From positions 1-64,000 of the forward strand of contig CATYZI010000008.1 of NCBI GenBank assembly GCA_958415625.1: 64,000 bases of DNA. The letters are read 5' to 3'. This DNA is from an uncultured Collinsella sp. GTDB taxonomy: Bacteria; Actinomycetota; Coriobacteriia; Coriobacteriales; Coriobacteriaceae. A model generated the notes under the pieces. It ran no database searches, was not told where the DNA came from, and saw only the letters and a program-made list of their open reading frames with translations. This document shows, one piece after another, positions 1 through 7,798 of this stretch. The stretch's first letter is position 1; every line of letters starts with the position of its first letter. A program made the translations under genes and the position numbers.

Positions 1-212
1 AGAGCCTGCACGAGGCCGCGGAGTTCGTCCGCGCCGTGGAGCACTCCCAGGACCTTCCCGTGTCCGTGCCCGAGGAGATCGCCTGGGAGAACGGCTGGAT
101 CACGACCGCGGAGCTGGAGGAGGCCGCGAAGGCCTACGGCAAGTCGGTCTACGGGCAGCACCTGAAGAAGGTCGCCGCCGGCGAGATCGTCAACAGCCCG
201 CGCGAGTACTAG
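1..212 (+). CDS. rmlA: Glucose-1-phosphate thymidylyltransferase, C-terminal fragment
   Basis: The window opens inside this gene; 69 C-terminal codons are visible in the frame starting at base 3 and end at TAG. The peptide contains EEIAWENGWI and a KAYGKSVYGQHLKK tail, which match the end of RmlA/RfbA enzymes that make dTDP-glucose from dTTP and glucose-1-phosphate, the first step of dTDP-L-rhamnose synthesis. rmlB and rmlCD lie downstream at 1805 and 2947, separated from it by a foreign-looking two-gene cassette. Third codon positions are almost all G or C, as in rmlB and rmlCD. The N-terminal nucleotidyl-transfer domain is outside the window. Confidence 0.88.
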   Translation, partial: SLHEAAEFVRAVEHSQDLPVSVPEEIAWENGWITTAELEEAAKAYGKSVYGQHLKKVAAGEIVNSPREY

Positions 213-232
213 CGCAAGCTTGTTTTCTTTTA

Positions 233-264
233 GGGGTCACCGTTTATCTGGTGGCCCCTTTCGT
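233..264 (+). terminator. Rho-independent terminator after rmlA
   Basis: GGGGTCACC (233-241) pairs with GGTGGCCCC (250-258), with one G-U pair and an 8-nt loop, followed by TTTCGTT. It closes the rmlA transcript before the low-GC cassette, so rmlB probably does not depend on readthrough alone. Confidence 0.75.
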
Positions 265-307
265 TACGATTACGTTGACCATAAAGACAATATGATTGGG
301 AGTGGAT

Positions 308-745
308 GTGTTAAGCGTCTACTTTGGCGATATGCCAGAAGCGATTTACAACACAGCGACATATTTCAAAAACTCTTACCGGTCTTCTTGGATTACGGAT
401 CCCTATGCAGTCTCGATAATTAAAGATGTCGATCGATCGGATGTTGTCTCCGAGAACGTCATCGAAAGCCCCGTGCTTGGATCTATCTCCCCACTCCAGC
501 TTTCTGGTGGCGTGAAAACGCTGCTGCTTATGAGATTTGATCGTAAGCATATTTTTAACGCTTCTACCTGTGGTGACAACTGTGCCAAGTGGATTCTCGA
601 CATGGCGAAAGACCGCAAGCTCGTTGTGAATCTCTATCATGTGATGGACTTTGGTCGCGAGGATTTTAAAATCAAAGTCGTGAATAGCGGCCGAATCGTT
701 CACAATATGGCCGAATTGATTCACGAGTCGATTCCGTATCTGTAG
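308..745 (+). CDS. Uncharacterised LSGG-motif small protein, cassette copy A
   Basis: Protein of 145 aa with no assigned function; from memory it resembles the DUF4869 family. GTG at 308 is preferred over TTG 296 because it aligns exactly with the ATG of the second copy (11758-12207) and has GGGAG about 7 nt upstream. Conserved between both copies at identical positions are LSGGVKTLLL (65-74) and FNASTCGDNCAKW (83-95). By eye about half of the aligned residues are identical. LSGG is the ABC-ATPase signature sequence, which is striking in a protein with no Walker motifs, lying directly upstream of a P-loop ATPase that lacks a signature. Only 9 nt separate it from the ATPase gene, so the two are presumably co-translated. 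GC content is lower than in the flanking rml genes, which suggests acquisition. Confidence 0.7.
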   Translation: MLSVYFGDMPEAIYNTATYFKNSYRSSWITDPYAVSIIKDVDRSDVVSENVIESPVLGSISPLQLSGGVKTLLLMRFDRKHIFNASTCGDNCAKWILDMAKDRKLVVNLYHVMDFGREDFKIKVVNSGRIVHNMAELIHESIPYL

Positions 746-754
746 GTGCTGCTT

Positions 755-1729
755 ATGAACGGTTCGCATCTCGTTAAGATTTCCCGCCGCAGGGGAACCA
801 AGTACACATTTACCATCAAGCGGAACATCACTATTGTGCGTGGCGATAGCGGCACGGGTAAGACGACACTGTTTGACATGGTCGCAGACTACATGCGAAC
901 GGGCGAGCAGTCGGGTGTTTCCTTGCAATGCGATTGTCCCTGTGTCGCTCTGACCGATTATGATTGGCGAAACCAGCTTTCGTCCGTCCACGACTCGATT
1001 GTATTTGTCGATGAGGGATTAAAAGAGATTCACTCTGATGAGTTTGCCCATCATGTGCTGTATTCCTCGAATTATTTTGTGCTGATCTCAAGGGCTGATT
1101 TCCCTAATCTTCCGTATAGCGTGGATGAGATTTACAAGATTAAGACGAGCGGAAAATACCATTCTTTCGTCCCTGTTTATCAAGATCGCGGGAATCATCG
1201 TTATGCTATTTCCCGGTCGGCGCCAAAACAGGACTTTTCTATCCTTCTATGCGAGGACAGCAAGTCTGGTTTCCAGTTCTTTGAACGGCATTTCGCTGAC
1301 AGTGAGCTTACCTGTGCTTCGGCCATGACGAACAGCGCGATTTTGGGCTGGTTGGATCAGCATTTCGACGATCGCGTGTTTGTTGTCGCAGACGGGGCAG
1401 CATTTGGGTGCTATGCGGACCGCGTCCTTAAGCTGCAAGACATTCACCGCGATACTGTTACGGTTTGTCTTCCCGAATCATTCGAGTGGCTTCTACTGAG
1501 CTCCGGCGTTATTTCTGGGCTTGATGCTAAGGCGGTGCTGGAGTCTCCGGAAGAGCACATTGACAGTAAAGAGTTTAAAAGCTGGGAGGATTTCTTCTAT
1601 AAGTACTTACGTGAAATAACTGGGGATTCGGTTTTTCACTACGACAAAGACTGCATTCCGGAGGCGTTTTGTACAGGAGGTAATTCTGCGAAGGTTATGG
1701 CTCTTATCGCATGCCGAAATGTCCGATAG
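755..1729 (+). CDS. Uncharacterised P-loop ATPase, cassette copy A
   Basis: Protein of 324 aa. ATG 755 is chosen over GTG 746 because the partner copy also begins with a Met-x-Gly-x-His sequence. The Walker A motif GDSGTGKTT is at 30-38 and Walker B SIVFVDE at 81-87, only about 45 residues later. No LSGG signature, sensor or arginine-finger motif is evident in this chain. NLPYSVDEIY (118-127) is shared with copy B. The C-terminal half has CEDSKSG (166-172) and ADGAAFG (212-218), an acidic pattern loosely like a TOPRIM nuclease core, which is only a guess. Relatives in Clostridia are, as I recall, often mislabelled translation initiation factor 2. Function unknown; it probably works with the LSGG protein encoded just upstream. 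Confidence 0.75.
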   Translation: MNGSHLVKISRRRGTKYTFTIKRNITIVRGDSGTGKTTLFDMVADYMRTGEQSGVSLQCDCPCVALTDYDWRNQLSSVHDSIVFVDEGLKEIHSDEFAHHVLYSSNYFVLISRADFPNLPYSVDEIYKIKTSGKYHSFVPVYQDRGNHRYAISRSAPKQDFSILLCEDSKSGFQFFERHFADSELTCASAMTNSAILGWLDQHFDDRVFVVADGAAFGCYADRVLKLQDIHRDTVTVCLPESFEWLLLSSGVISGLDAKAVLESPEEHIDSKEFKSWEDFFYKYLREITGDSVFHYDKDCIPEAFCTGGNSAKVMALIACRNVR

Positions 1730-1804
1730 TTTTGTTGAATAGTGTCGCGGCGTCACTTCCTGCGGCATACTAAAGAAGCTATACATGCTTCAGATTGGAT
1801 TTTC

Positions 1805-2824
1805 ATGTCTGAGATTTTTGAACCCCACAACATCATCGTCACGGGCGGCTGCGGCTTCATCGGCAGCAACTTCGTGCACTACGTGGTCAACAACCACCCC
1901 GGCGTGCACGTCACCGTCCTGGACAAGCTGACCTACGCCGGCAACCCCGAGAACATCGCCGGGCTGCCCTCCGACCGCGTGGAGCTCGTCGTCGGCGACA
2001 TCTGCGACGCCGCGCTGCTCGATAGGATCGTCCCGGGCCACGACGCGATCGTGCACTACGCCGCCGAGAGCCACAACGACAACTCCATCGCCGACCCGGA
2101 GCCGTTCCTGCGCACCAACGTCGAGGGAACCTTCCGCCTGCTGGAGGCCGTCCGCAAATACGGCGTCCGCTACCACCACGTCTCCACCGACGAGGTCTAC
2201 GGCGACCTTGCGCTCGACGACCCGGCGAAGTTCACCGAGGAGACGCCGTATCACCCGAGCAGCCCGTACTCGAGCACCAAGGCGTCCTCCGACATGCTGG
2301 TCCGCGCCTGGACCCGCACCTACGGCCTGCGCACGACCATCTCCAACTGCTCCAACAACTACGGACCCTACCAGCACGTGGAGAAGTTCATCCCGCGCCA
2401 GATCACGAACATCATCGACGGCGTGCGCCCCAAGCTCTACGGCCGCGGCGAGAACGTCCGCGACTGGATCCACACCGAGGACCACTCCTCGGCCGTCTGG
2501 GACATCCTCACGAAGGGCCGCATGGGGGAGACCTACCTCATCGGCGCCGACGGCGAGAAGAACAACATCACGGTCCTGCGCATGATCCTCGAGGCGATGG
2601 GCCGCGACCCCGAGGACTTCGACTGGGTCGCCGACCGCCCCGGCCACGACCGCCGCTACGCCATCGACTCGACCAAGCTCCAGCGCGAGCTGGGCTGGAG
2701 GCCGGCGCACACCGACTTCGCCGAGGGGCTCAAGCAGACGATCGACTGGTACGTCGCCAACGAGCCCTGGTGGCGCCCGGCCAAGGAGGCCACCGAGGCA
2801 CGCTACCGCGCCCAGGGGCAGTAG
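1805..2824 (+). CDS. rmlB: dTDP-glucose 4,6-dehydratase
   Basis: Protein of 339 aa that converts dTDP-glucose to dTDP-4-keto-6-deoxyglucose, the second step to dTDP-L-rhamnose. It is an extended short-chain dehydrogenase: NAD-binding TGGCGFIG is at 13-20, the STDEVYG motif at 127-133, and the catalytic YSSTK at 155-159. ATG 1805 is preferred because a GTG 63 bases upstream would add a tail unlike the family, although the ribosome-binding site before 1805 is weak. Codon use is extremely G/C-rich at third positions, unlike the preceding cassette. The next gene, a fused RmlC-RmlD, completes the pathway. Confidence 0.95.
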   Translation: MSEIFEPHNIIVTGGCGFIGSNFVHYVVNNHPGVHVTVLDKLTYAGNPENIAGLPSDRVELVVGDICDAALLDRIVPGHDAIVHYAAESHNDNSIADPEPFLRTNVEGTFRLLEAVRKYGVRYHHVSTDEVYGDLALDDPAKFTEETPYHPSSPYSSTKASSDMLVRAWTRTYGLRTTISNCSNNYGPYQHVEKFIPRQITNIIDGVRPKLYGRGENVRDWIHTEDHSSAVWDILTKGRMGETYLIGADGEKNNITVLRMILEAMGRDPEDFDWVADRPGHDRRYAIDSTKLQRELGWRPAHTDFAEGLKQTIDWYVANEPWWRPAKEATEARYRAQGQ

Positions 2825-2849
2825 GCCGGACCCCGGCGAACCGCACCGC

Positions 2850-2910
2850 GGGGCGCCCGCGCGGGGCCGCAGGGCATGGGGATGATCCTGCGTCCCCGCG
2901 CGGGCGCCCC
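2850..2910 (+). repeat. Perfect 17-bp inverted repeat between rmlB and rmlCD
   Basis: Bases 2850-2866 and 2894-2910 are exact reverse complements (all G/C), separated by a 27-base loop. No U-tract follows, so this is not a classical terminator. It lies between the rmlB stop and the AGGAG site of rmlCD and could act as an mRNA-stabilising or attenuating stem. The structure is seen directly; its role is inferred. Confidence 0.8.
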
Positions 2911-2946
2911 CGGTTACCCAACCTCTTCGATAGGAGCTTTTCCCAC

Positions 2947-4401
2947 ATGGCTGACATCGCATTCGAGAAGGACCTCTCCGTCGCCGAGACCGGCATCGAG
3001 GGCCTGAAGGTCGTCGACCTCGCCGTCCACGGCGACTCGCGCGGCTGGTTCAAGGAGAACTGGCAGCGCGCCAAGATGACCGAACTCGGGATCCCCGACC
3101 TCCGCGTCGTCCAGAACAACATCTCCTACAACGACAGCCGCGGCGTCACACGCGGCATCCACGCCGAGCCCTGGGACAAGTTCATCTCCGTGGCCCGCGG
3201 CTCGGTCTTCGGCGCCTGGGTGGACCTGCGCGAGGGCAGCGCCACCTACGGGAAGGTGTTCACCTGCACGCTCGACCCGAGTAAGGCCATCTACGTCCCG
3301 CGCGGCGTGGGCAACTCCTTCCAGGCCCTGGAGGACGGCACCGCCTACACCTACCTGGTGGACGCCCACTGGTCGCTGGAGCTCAAGAGGACCTACACCT
3401 TCGTGAACCTCGCCGACCCCGAGCTCGCCATCGAGTGGCCGATCCCGCTTGCGGAGGCCACCGTCTCCGAGGCCGACCTCAACCACCCGATGCTGAAGGA
3501 CGTCGTCCCGATGGCGCCGAAGCGTACCCTCGTCACCGGCTGCGACGGCCAGCTGGGCCATGCGGTGCGCGCGCTCGCCGAGGAGCGCGGCGTGGCCAAG
3601 GACTTCGACTTCTGCGACATCGACACCTTCGACATGTCAGACCCGGACGCCTACTCCAAGTACGACTGGTCGCTCTACGGTACCGTCATCAACTGCGGTG
3701 CCTACACCGCGGTCGACAGGGCGGAGACCCCCGAGGGCCGCGTCAACGCCTGGAAGGCCAACGCGACCGGCCCCGCCCTGCTCGCCCGCACCTGCTCCGA
3801 GCACGGCATCACCCTGGTCCACGTGTCCTCCGACTACGTCTTCGACGGCACGGCCGAGGTCCACACCGAGGACGAGCCCCTCAGCCCGCTGTCCGTCTAC
3901 GGCCAGACCAAGGCCGCCGGCGACATCGCCGTGGCCGGGTGCCCGCGCCACTACATCATGCGCTCCAGCTGGGTAATCGGCGAGGGCCACAACTTCGTCA
4001 AGATCATGAGGGGGCTGTCCGACCGCGTCGCCGACCCCGAGGACAATCTCGCGCAGGTCACGGTCGTCGACGACCAGCTGGGCCGCCTGACCTTCACCCG
4101 CGACATGGCCGAGGCCATCTTCCACGTGCTGGGCACGCACGCCCCCTACGGCACCTACGACTGCACCGGCTCCGGCGCCGTCAGGTCCTGGGCGGACATC
4201 GCCCGCGCCGTCTTCGAGGCCGCCAACGGCAACGGCGAGAGGGTCGTGCCGGTTTCGACCGCCGACTACTACGCGAACGCCGCCGGCCCCGTCGCCCCGC
4301 GCCCGGTCCACTCGGCGCTCGACCTGTCCAAGCTCGAGGCTGCAGGCTTCCACATGCCCGACTGGGAGGAAGAGCTGGGGGAGTACCTCAAGACGCTCTA
4401 G
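2947..4401 (+). CDS. rmlCD: Fused dTDP-4-keto-6-deoxyglucose 3,5-epimerase / dTDP-4-keto-rhamnose reductase
   Basis: Protein of 484 aa performing the last two steps of dTDP-L-rhamnose synthesis. Residues 1 to about 190 form an RmlC-type cupin with the RGIH motif (69-72). Residues from about 192 are RmlD: NAD(P)-binding TGCDGQLG (197-204), then NCGAYTAVDRAE, SSDYVFDG and the YGQTK catalytic motif. ATG 2947 has AGGAG about 10 nt upstream. RmlC-RmlD fusions are known in bifidobacteria and relatives. Where classical RmlC carries the catalytic Tyr (sequence like YYSPE), this protein has DAHWSLE, so the epimerase acid may be supplied differently. The very high GC matches rmlB. Confidence 0.93.
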   Translation: MADIAFEKDLSVAETGIEGLKVVDLAVHGDSRGWFKENWQRAKMTELGIPDLRVVQNNISYNDSRGVTRGIHAEPWDKFISVARGSVFGAWVDLREGSATYGKVFTCTLDPSKAIYVPRGVGNSFQALEDGTAYTYLVDAHWSLELKRTYTFVNLADPELAIEWPIPLAEATVSEADLNHPMLKDVVPMAPKRTLVTGCDGQLGHAVRALAEERGVAKDFDFCDIDTFDMSDPDAYSKYDWSLYGTVINCGAYTAVDRAETPEGRVNAWKANATGPALLARTCSEHGITLVHVSSDYVFDGTAEVHTEDEPLSPLSVYGQTKAAGDIAVAGCPRHYIMRSSWVIGEGHNFVKIMRGLSDRVADPEDNLAQVTVVDDQLGRLTFTRDMAEAIFHVLGTHAPYGTYDCTGSGAVRSWADIARAVFEAANGNGERVVPVSTADYYANAAGPVAPRPVHSALDLSKLEAAGFHMPDWEEELGEYLKTL

Positions 4402-4423
4402 CCGTTATTAACTTTTCGAGAGA

Positions 4424-4456
4424 AAAAGCCGCCGCTTGTTAACGGCGGCTTTTCTT
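4424..4456. terminator. Convergent terminator between rmlCD and the yfhO-type gene
   Basis: Arms 4424-4434 and 4443-4453 form an 11-bp stem (AAAAGCCGCCG with its complement) around an 8-base loop, with T-rich sequence on the plus side and the mirrored A-run giving a U-tract on the minus side. It ends rmlCD and overlaps the last codons of the original C-terminus of the converging membrane-protein gene. Confidence 0.8.
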
Positions 4457-4636
4457 ATGCCTGGCGTATAGACCCGCTGCAACAAGGGCGGCGGCGGTCG
4501 CCAGACTCACTGCAAGCCCCGCAAGGGCGCCCGGAGTCTTGTAGGTCATCACGATCTTATTCGCGCCTTTCTGCATGTTAAGGGACGACAAGCCCTTATC
4601 GGCGGCGGGCGTTAGTTCTGCGGCGGTTCCGTTTTC
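4439..4636 (-). pseudogene. Out-of-frame original C-terminus of the YfhO-type protein
   Basis: In the minus-strand frame that ends with TAA at 4441-4439, about 65 codons are open without a stop. They encode ENGTAAEL, then KIVMTYKTPG, a hydrophobic GALAGLAVSLATAAALVAAG helix and a basic RHKKSRR end. This is what YfhO proteins carry after their DEGW motif, a last transmembrane helix and basic tail. The main reading frame instead stops at 4612, nine residues after GW. One base appears to be missing near the AAAA run (plus-strand T-run 4632-4635), so this is either a genuine frameshift or a sequencing error. Confidence 0.8.
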
Positions 4637-6840
4637 CAGCCCTCATCGTACGGAACGCTCAACAGCAGGTTGCCGTCATCCTTGGCGGTATACTCGCCTT
4701 CGATCCTTCCGTCCTCAAAAACCGTCGTAATAAACTCGCTCGCCTTAAGCTCGTTAATAATCTGCTCGAAAACATCCAGATTGAGGGCGTAAAAGACCGG
4801 CTCATTGTCTTGGGGCATGTCTGTATAGCCCTCTGCGACTCCGATTGACACCGTATGCTGGCTCGGGGTGTCCGATGCATCCGCAATCTGGCGGATATTA
4901 TTGTCGAATCTCCAGGCCTCGTTTTCGATTGCTCGCTGGTCGATGGTAAGGGCGACGGGCCAATAACTGCCGGCGGTCGCATCTTTGTTGATGTAGAGAT
5001 ACCCGATGGAGCTTGCCGGAAGAGTAACGCTCCATTGCTTTAAGCTATCGCTATTCTCCGTGCTCGCGGCCTCGATCTTGGTATAGAGCTCGACCTTGCG
5101 GCCTAGGATTTTGCTGTAGAGGTCGTTCTGCTTTTCGAAGGGGTTCTCGCTCTTCAGCGTGCTGTTTTGGATATCGCTTGAGGCTGCGACGCCAATGCTG
5201 AGCGCATAGGGGTTCTCGTACACCGAGCTTGTGGAGTCGGCCTGATTCGTCTTGGCCGAAACGTATCCTGCAGGCGCGTTTTCAGGAATGGCGTACTTAA
5301 CTCCCAATAGGGCATCGACGGCGAGAATGGGCTCGGCATAACGGGTCGAGAATTCGCCGACGCTGCTGTATCCAAGGGAGTTGAGCAGTGCGATGGCCTG
5401 CGGGTTGTTGGCAGACGAATACGAAGACAACTGGTTGTACCCAAGCGCTAGGCCTTCGTTGAGGGCGGCGCTATCGGCACGCGTGGTCGTTCGATCGATG
5501 CGGTAGAATGGCGCAGAATCCTGGTCTTGAATGGCTGTGATCGTGTTGGTTGCGGTGGCGACATAGGTGCTGTTGGCTTCTTCGGAATAGCCTGCGTACA
5601 GTTGGTTCCACATCACATGGGCGTTGATAAACAACTCAATTGCGGTGATTGTCAGGATTGGTAATACGACGGCTGGTCGATAGGCATGACGAAATTTGGG
5701 CTGGCCCTCGAACACCTGCAACGAATAGCCCGCTGCCCACAGCGCAAAGAAGCTCAGCAAGAAAGTCGTGCGCGAATAGAATCCGTTGGGCACGCGCATG
5801 CCGCACCAGATGTACTCGAGCGGGCTCAAAACGGAGCTGGCGACCAGGATTATCGTGACGACGAGCGTTGCGATGCGTGTCTTGATCGAAACCGTGCGGT
5901 TAAACAGCAGGCTCACCGCGAGCAGCATCATGATGACGCCGCAATAGAACTGCGGTGTACTATCGTTGTTCACCCACATGCCAGGGAGAAAGCCCCTGAT
6001 GAGCGATTTGAGGCTGGTTTTAAGCAGCGGCCCGAGGGCTAGGACGGGGCCGCCCTTGGACATGGCAAGGATGGTCGGCAAAAAGGTCCAAGCGGACAGA
6101 AGTAGCCCGAGCACGATGGCGCCTGCGAATCGCAGGGCCCGATCGAGCATGAGCTTCCAGCTAAAACCTTCTTCTGCAACATAATCGACAAATTCGACCA
6201 ATACGAAGATGCAGAGGAACAGGATGCTGATGTAGGCCGTATACCAGCAGAACATGACATTGAGCGCCGTTGTGATGACGAGGCGGATCATGCACTGCTT
6301 GCGGATGAGCTCGTGGCATCCGTAGGCGCAGATGGGCAGCAGGATCAGGCAATCAATCCAGAGTGGGTTGCGCAGGTTGCTGATGGTCCAGCTGCAAAAC
6401 GTGAACGAGAGGGATAGCAAGAATGCGGCGGGCTTGGAAAGGTCAAAGCGCTTTTGCACATACCAAGCGCTGCTGATGTGGATGCAGCCAAGCTTGAGCG
6501 CGGTTATGGCAAATACGAAGAGCGTCAGCTTGTCTGCGGGAAACAGCACGCAGAGCAGGTTGAAGGGGCTGGCGAGGTAGTAGCTATAGAGCCCCCATGT
6601 GTTCATACCGAGGCCCTGTGAGAAGGAATAGCGAAGGTTTGCCTCGCCTAAAAGGACGCGGCGAAACCACGCGAAGAAGTCGATGTATTGGTATTTGAGA
6701 TCGTTGGTGAGAAACGAGTTGTCGCCAAAGGGGTAGACATGCCCCGCCTCTGCAAGTGCGACAAAAAATGCGATGGGAAACGTGAAGCAGGCGGCGTAGA
6801 ACGCCACATTCTTGAGCGTGCTGTTATTGGGCCGTGTCAT
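4612..6840 (-). CDS. YfhO-family polytopic membrane glycosyltransferase, C-terminally frameshifted
   Basis: Protein of 742 aa with about a dozen hydrophobic helices in the first 400 residues, then an extracytoplasmic domain ending in LLLSVPYDEGWK, the YfhO hallmark. In Bacillus, YfhO works with the glycosyltransferase CsbB to put sugars on lipoteichoic acid at the outer face of the membrane. The neighbouring CsbB/GtrB-like gene overlaps this one by 17 bases, which supports the same partnership. The start ATG 6840 has GAGGA upstream inside the neighbouring gene. The reading frame is lost just after GW, removing the final helix (see the 4439-4636 entry); the full-length form would be about 800 aa. 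Confidence 0.85.
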   Translation of the reverse strand: MTRPNNSTLKNVAFYAACFTFPIAFFVALAEAGHVYPFGDNSFLTNDLKYQYIDFFAWFRRVLLGEANLRYSFSQGLGMNTWGLYSYYLASPFNLLCVLFPADKLTLFVFAITALKLGCIHISSAWYVQKRFDLSKPAAFLLSLSFTFCSWTISNLRNPLWIDCLILLPICAYGCHELIRKQCMIRLVITTALNVMFCWYTAYISILFLCIFVLVEFVDYVAEEGFSWKLMLDRALRFAGAIVLGLLLSAWTFLPTILAMSKGGPVLALGPLLKTSLKSLIRGFLPGMWVNNDSTPQFYCGVIMMLLAVSLLFNRTVSIKTRIATLVVTIILVASSVLSPLEYIWCGMRVPNGFYSRTTFLLSFFALWAAGYSLQVFEGQPKFRHAYRPAVVLPILTITAIELFINAHVMWNQLYAGYSEEANSTYVATATNTITAIQDQDSAPFYRIDRTTTRADSAALNEGLALGYNQLSSYSSANNPQAIALLNSLGYSSVGEFSTRYAEPILAVDALLGVKYAIPENAPAGYVSAKTNQADSTSSVYENPYALSIGVAASSDIQNSTLKSENPFEKQNDLYSKILGRKVELYTKIEAASTENSDSLKQWSVTLPASSIGYLYINKDATAGSYWPVALTIDQRAIENEAWRFDNNIRQIADASDTPSQHTVSIGVAEGYTDMPQDNEPVFYALNLDVFEQIINELKASEFITTVFEDGRIEGEYTAKDDGNLLLSVPYDEGWKTEPPQN

Positions 6841-7792
6841 CAGATTCCTCGTTGGATTCTCGAATGATATAGATGGGGCGGTGCTTGGCCTCCAAGTAGG
6901 CTTTTGCTAGGTACTCGCCAATGATTCCCAGGCACAGGAGCTGCATGCCGCCAAACAGCGTAATGAGGCAGGCAAGGGAGGGCCATCCGCCTACGGGATC
7001 GCCCCAAACAAGCGTTTTGACCAGGATGACGATAAATCCCATGATGGCGATGAGGCAGAAGACGATACCCGTGAGGGCGGCGAGGGAGAGCGGCGCCGTG
7101 GAAAACGCGACGATGCCGTCGATGGAATAGAGGAGCAGCGACCAAAAGCTCCACTTGGTCTCGCCCGCGACGCGGTTGACGTTTACGTAGGGGAGCCATT
7201 TGGTCTTGAAGCCCACCCAGCCGTAAATGCCCTTGGAGAATCGGTTGTATTCGCCCATGGAGATGATGGCGTTGACCATAGGTCGCTTCATGAGCCTAAA
7301 ATCGCGTGCTCCGTCGACGATGTCGGCCTTGGAAATGCGGTTGATGATCTTGTAGAACATACGGGCACAGAACGACCTGATGGGAGGCTCGCCTTCGCGG
7401 GTGGTCCTGCGTGTGGCGACGTTATCGTAGTCTTCGGTCTGCAAGATTTCGTACATCTGCGGCAGGAGCGAGGGCGGGTCCTGCATGTCGGCATCCATGG
7501 TGGCGACATAGTCGCCCTTTGCGTGCTGGAGTCCGGCGAGTAGTGCCGCCTCCTTGCCAAAGTTGCGCGAGAAAGAGTGCCAGCGGATGGCGTATGGATG
7601 CGCCGCCGCGGCTTCCGCCTTCATGGCGGCGAGCGTTTTGTCTGCCGAGCCATCGTCGATGAGGACGGCTTCAAAGGAGATGCCGGGGTCTTGCCGGGTC
7701 ATGATGCGAACGACGCCATCGAGCTCTTTGAGAAAGATCGGAAGTGATTCCTGCTCGTTGTAACTCGGTACGACGATGGAGATGAGCGGCAT
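6824..7792 (-). CDS. CsbB/GtrB-like polyprenyl-phosphate glycosyltransferase (GT2)
   Basis: Protein of 322 aa. The N-terminal GT-A domain begins LISIVVPSYNEQESLP, has IDDGSAD, and the metal-binding DAD at 100-102 in TMDADMQDPP. Two transmembrane helices lie near residues 230-258 and 265-293. This is the layout of enzymes that load a sugar from a nucleotide donor onto undecaprenyl phosphate on the cytoplasmic face for later transfer outside. It is cotranscribed with, and overlaps, the YfhO-type gene, the likely transferase using the lipid-linked sugar. The sugar is unknown. No GtcA-like flippase gene is adjacent. Confidence 0.88.
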   Translation of the reverse strand: MPLISIVVPSYNEQESLPIFLKELDGVVRIMTRQDPGISFEAVLIDDGSADKTLAAMKAEAAAAHPYAIRWHSFSRNFGKEAALLAGLQHAKGDYVATMDADMQDPPSLLPQMYEILQTEDYDNVATRRTTREGEPPIRSFCARMFYKIINRISKADIVDGARDFRLMKRPMVNAIISMGEYNRFSKGIYGWVGFKTKWLPYVNVNRVAGETKWSFWSLLLYSIDGIVAFSTAPLSLAALTGIVFCLIAIMGFIVILVKTLVWGDPVGGWPSLACLITLFGGMQLLCLGIIGEYLAKAYLEAKHRPIYIIRESNEESDDTAQ

Positions 7793-7798
7793 GGTGGT

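Noticed and set aside
4612..4640. Programmed -1 frameshifting in the YfhO-type gene
   Set aside because: The site around the A4 run is not a canonical slippery heptamer and no downstream pseudoknot is evident; mutation or base-call error is simpler.
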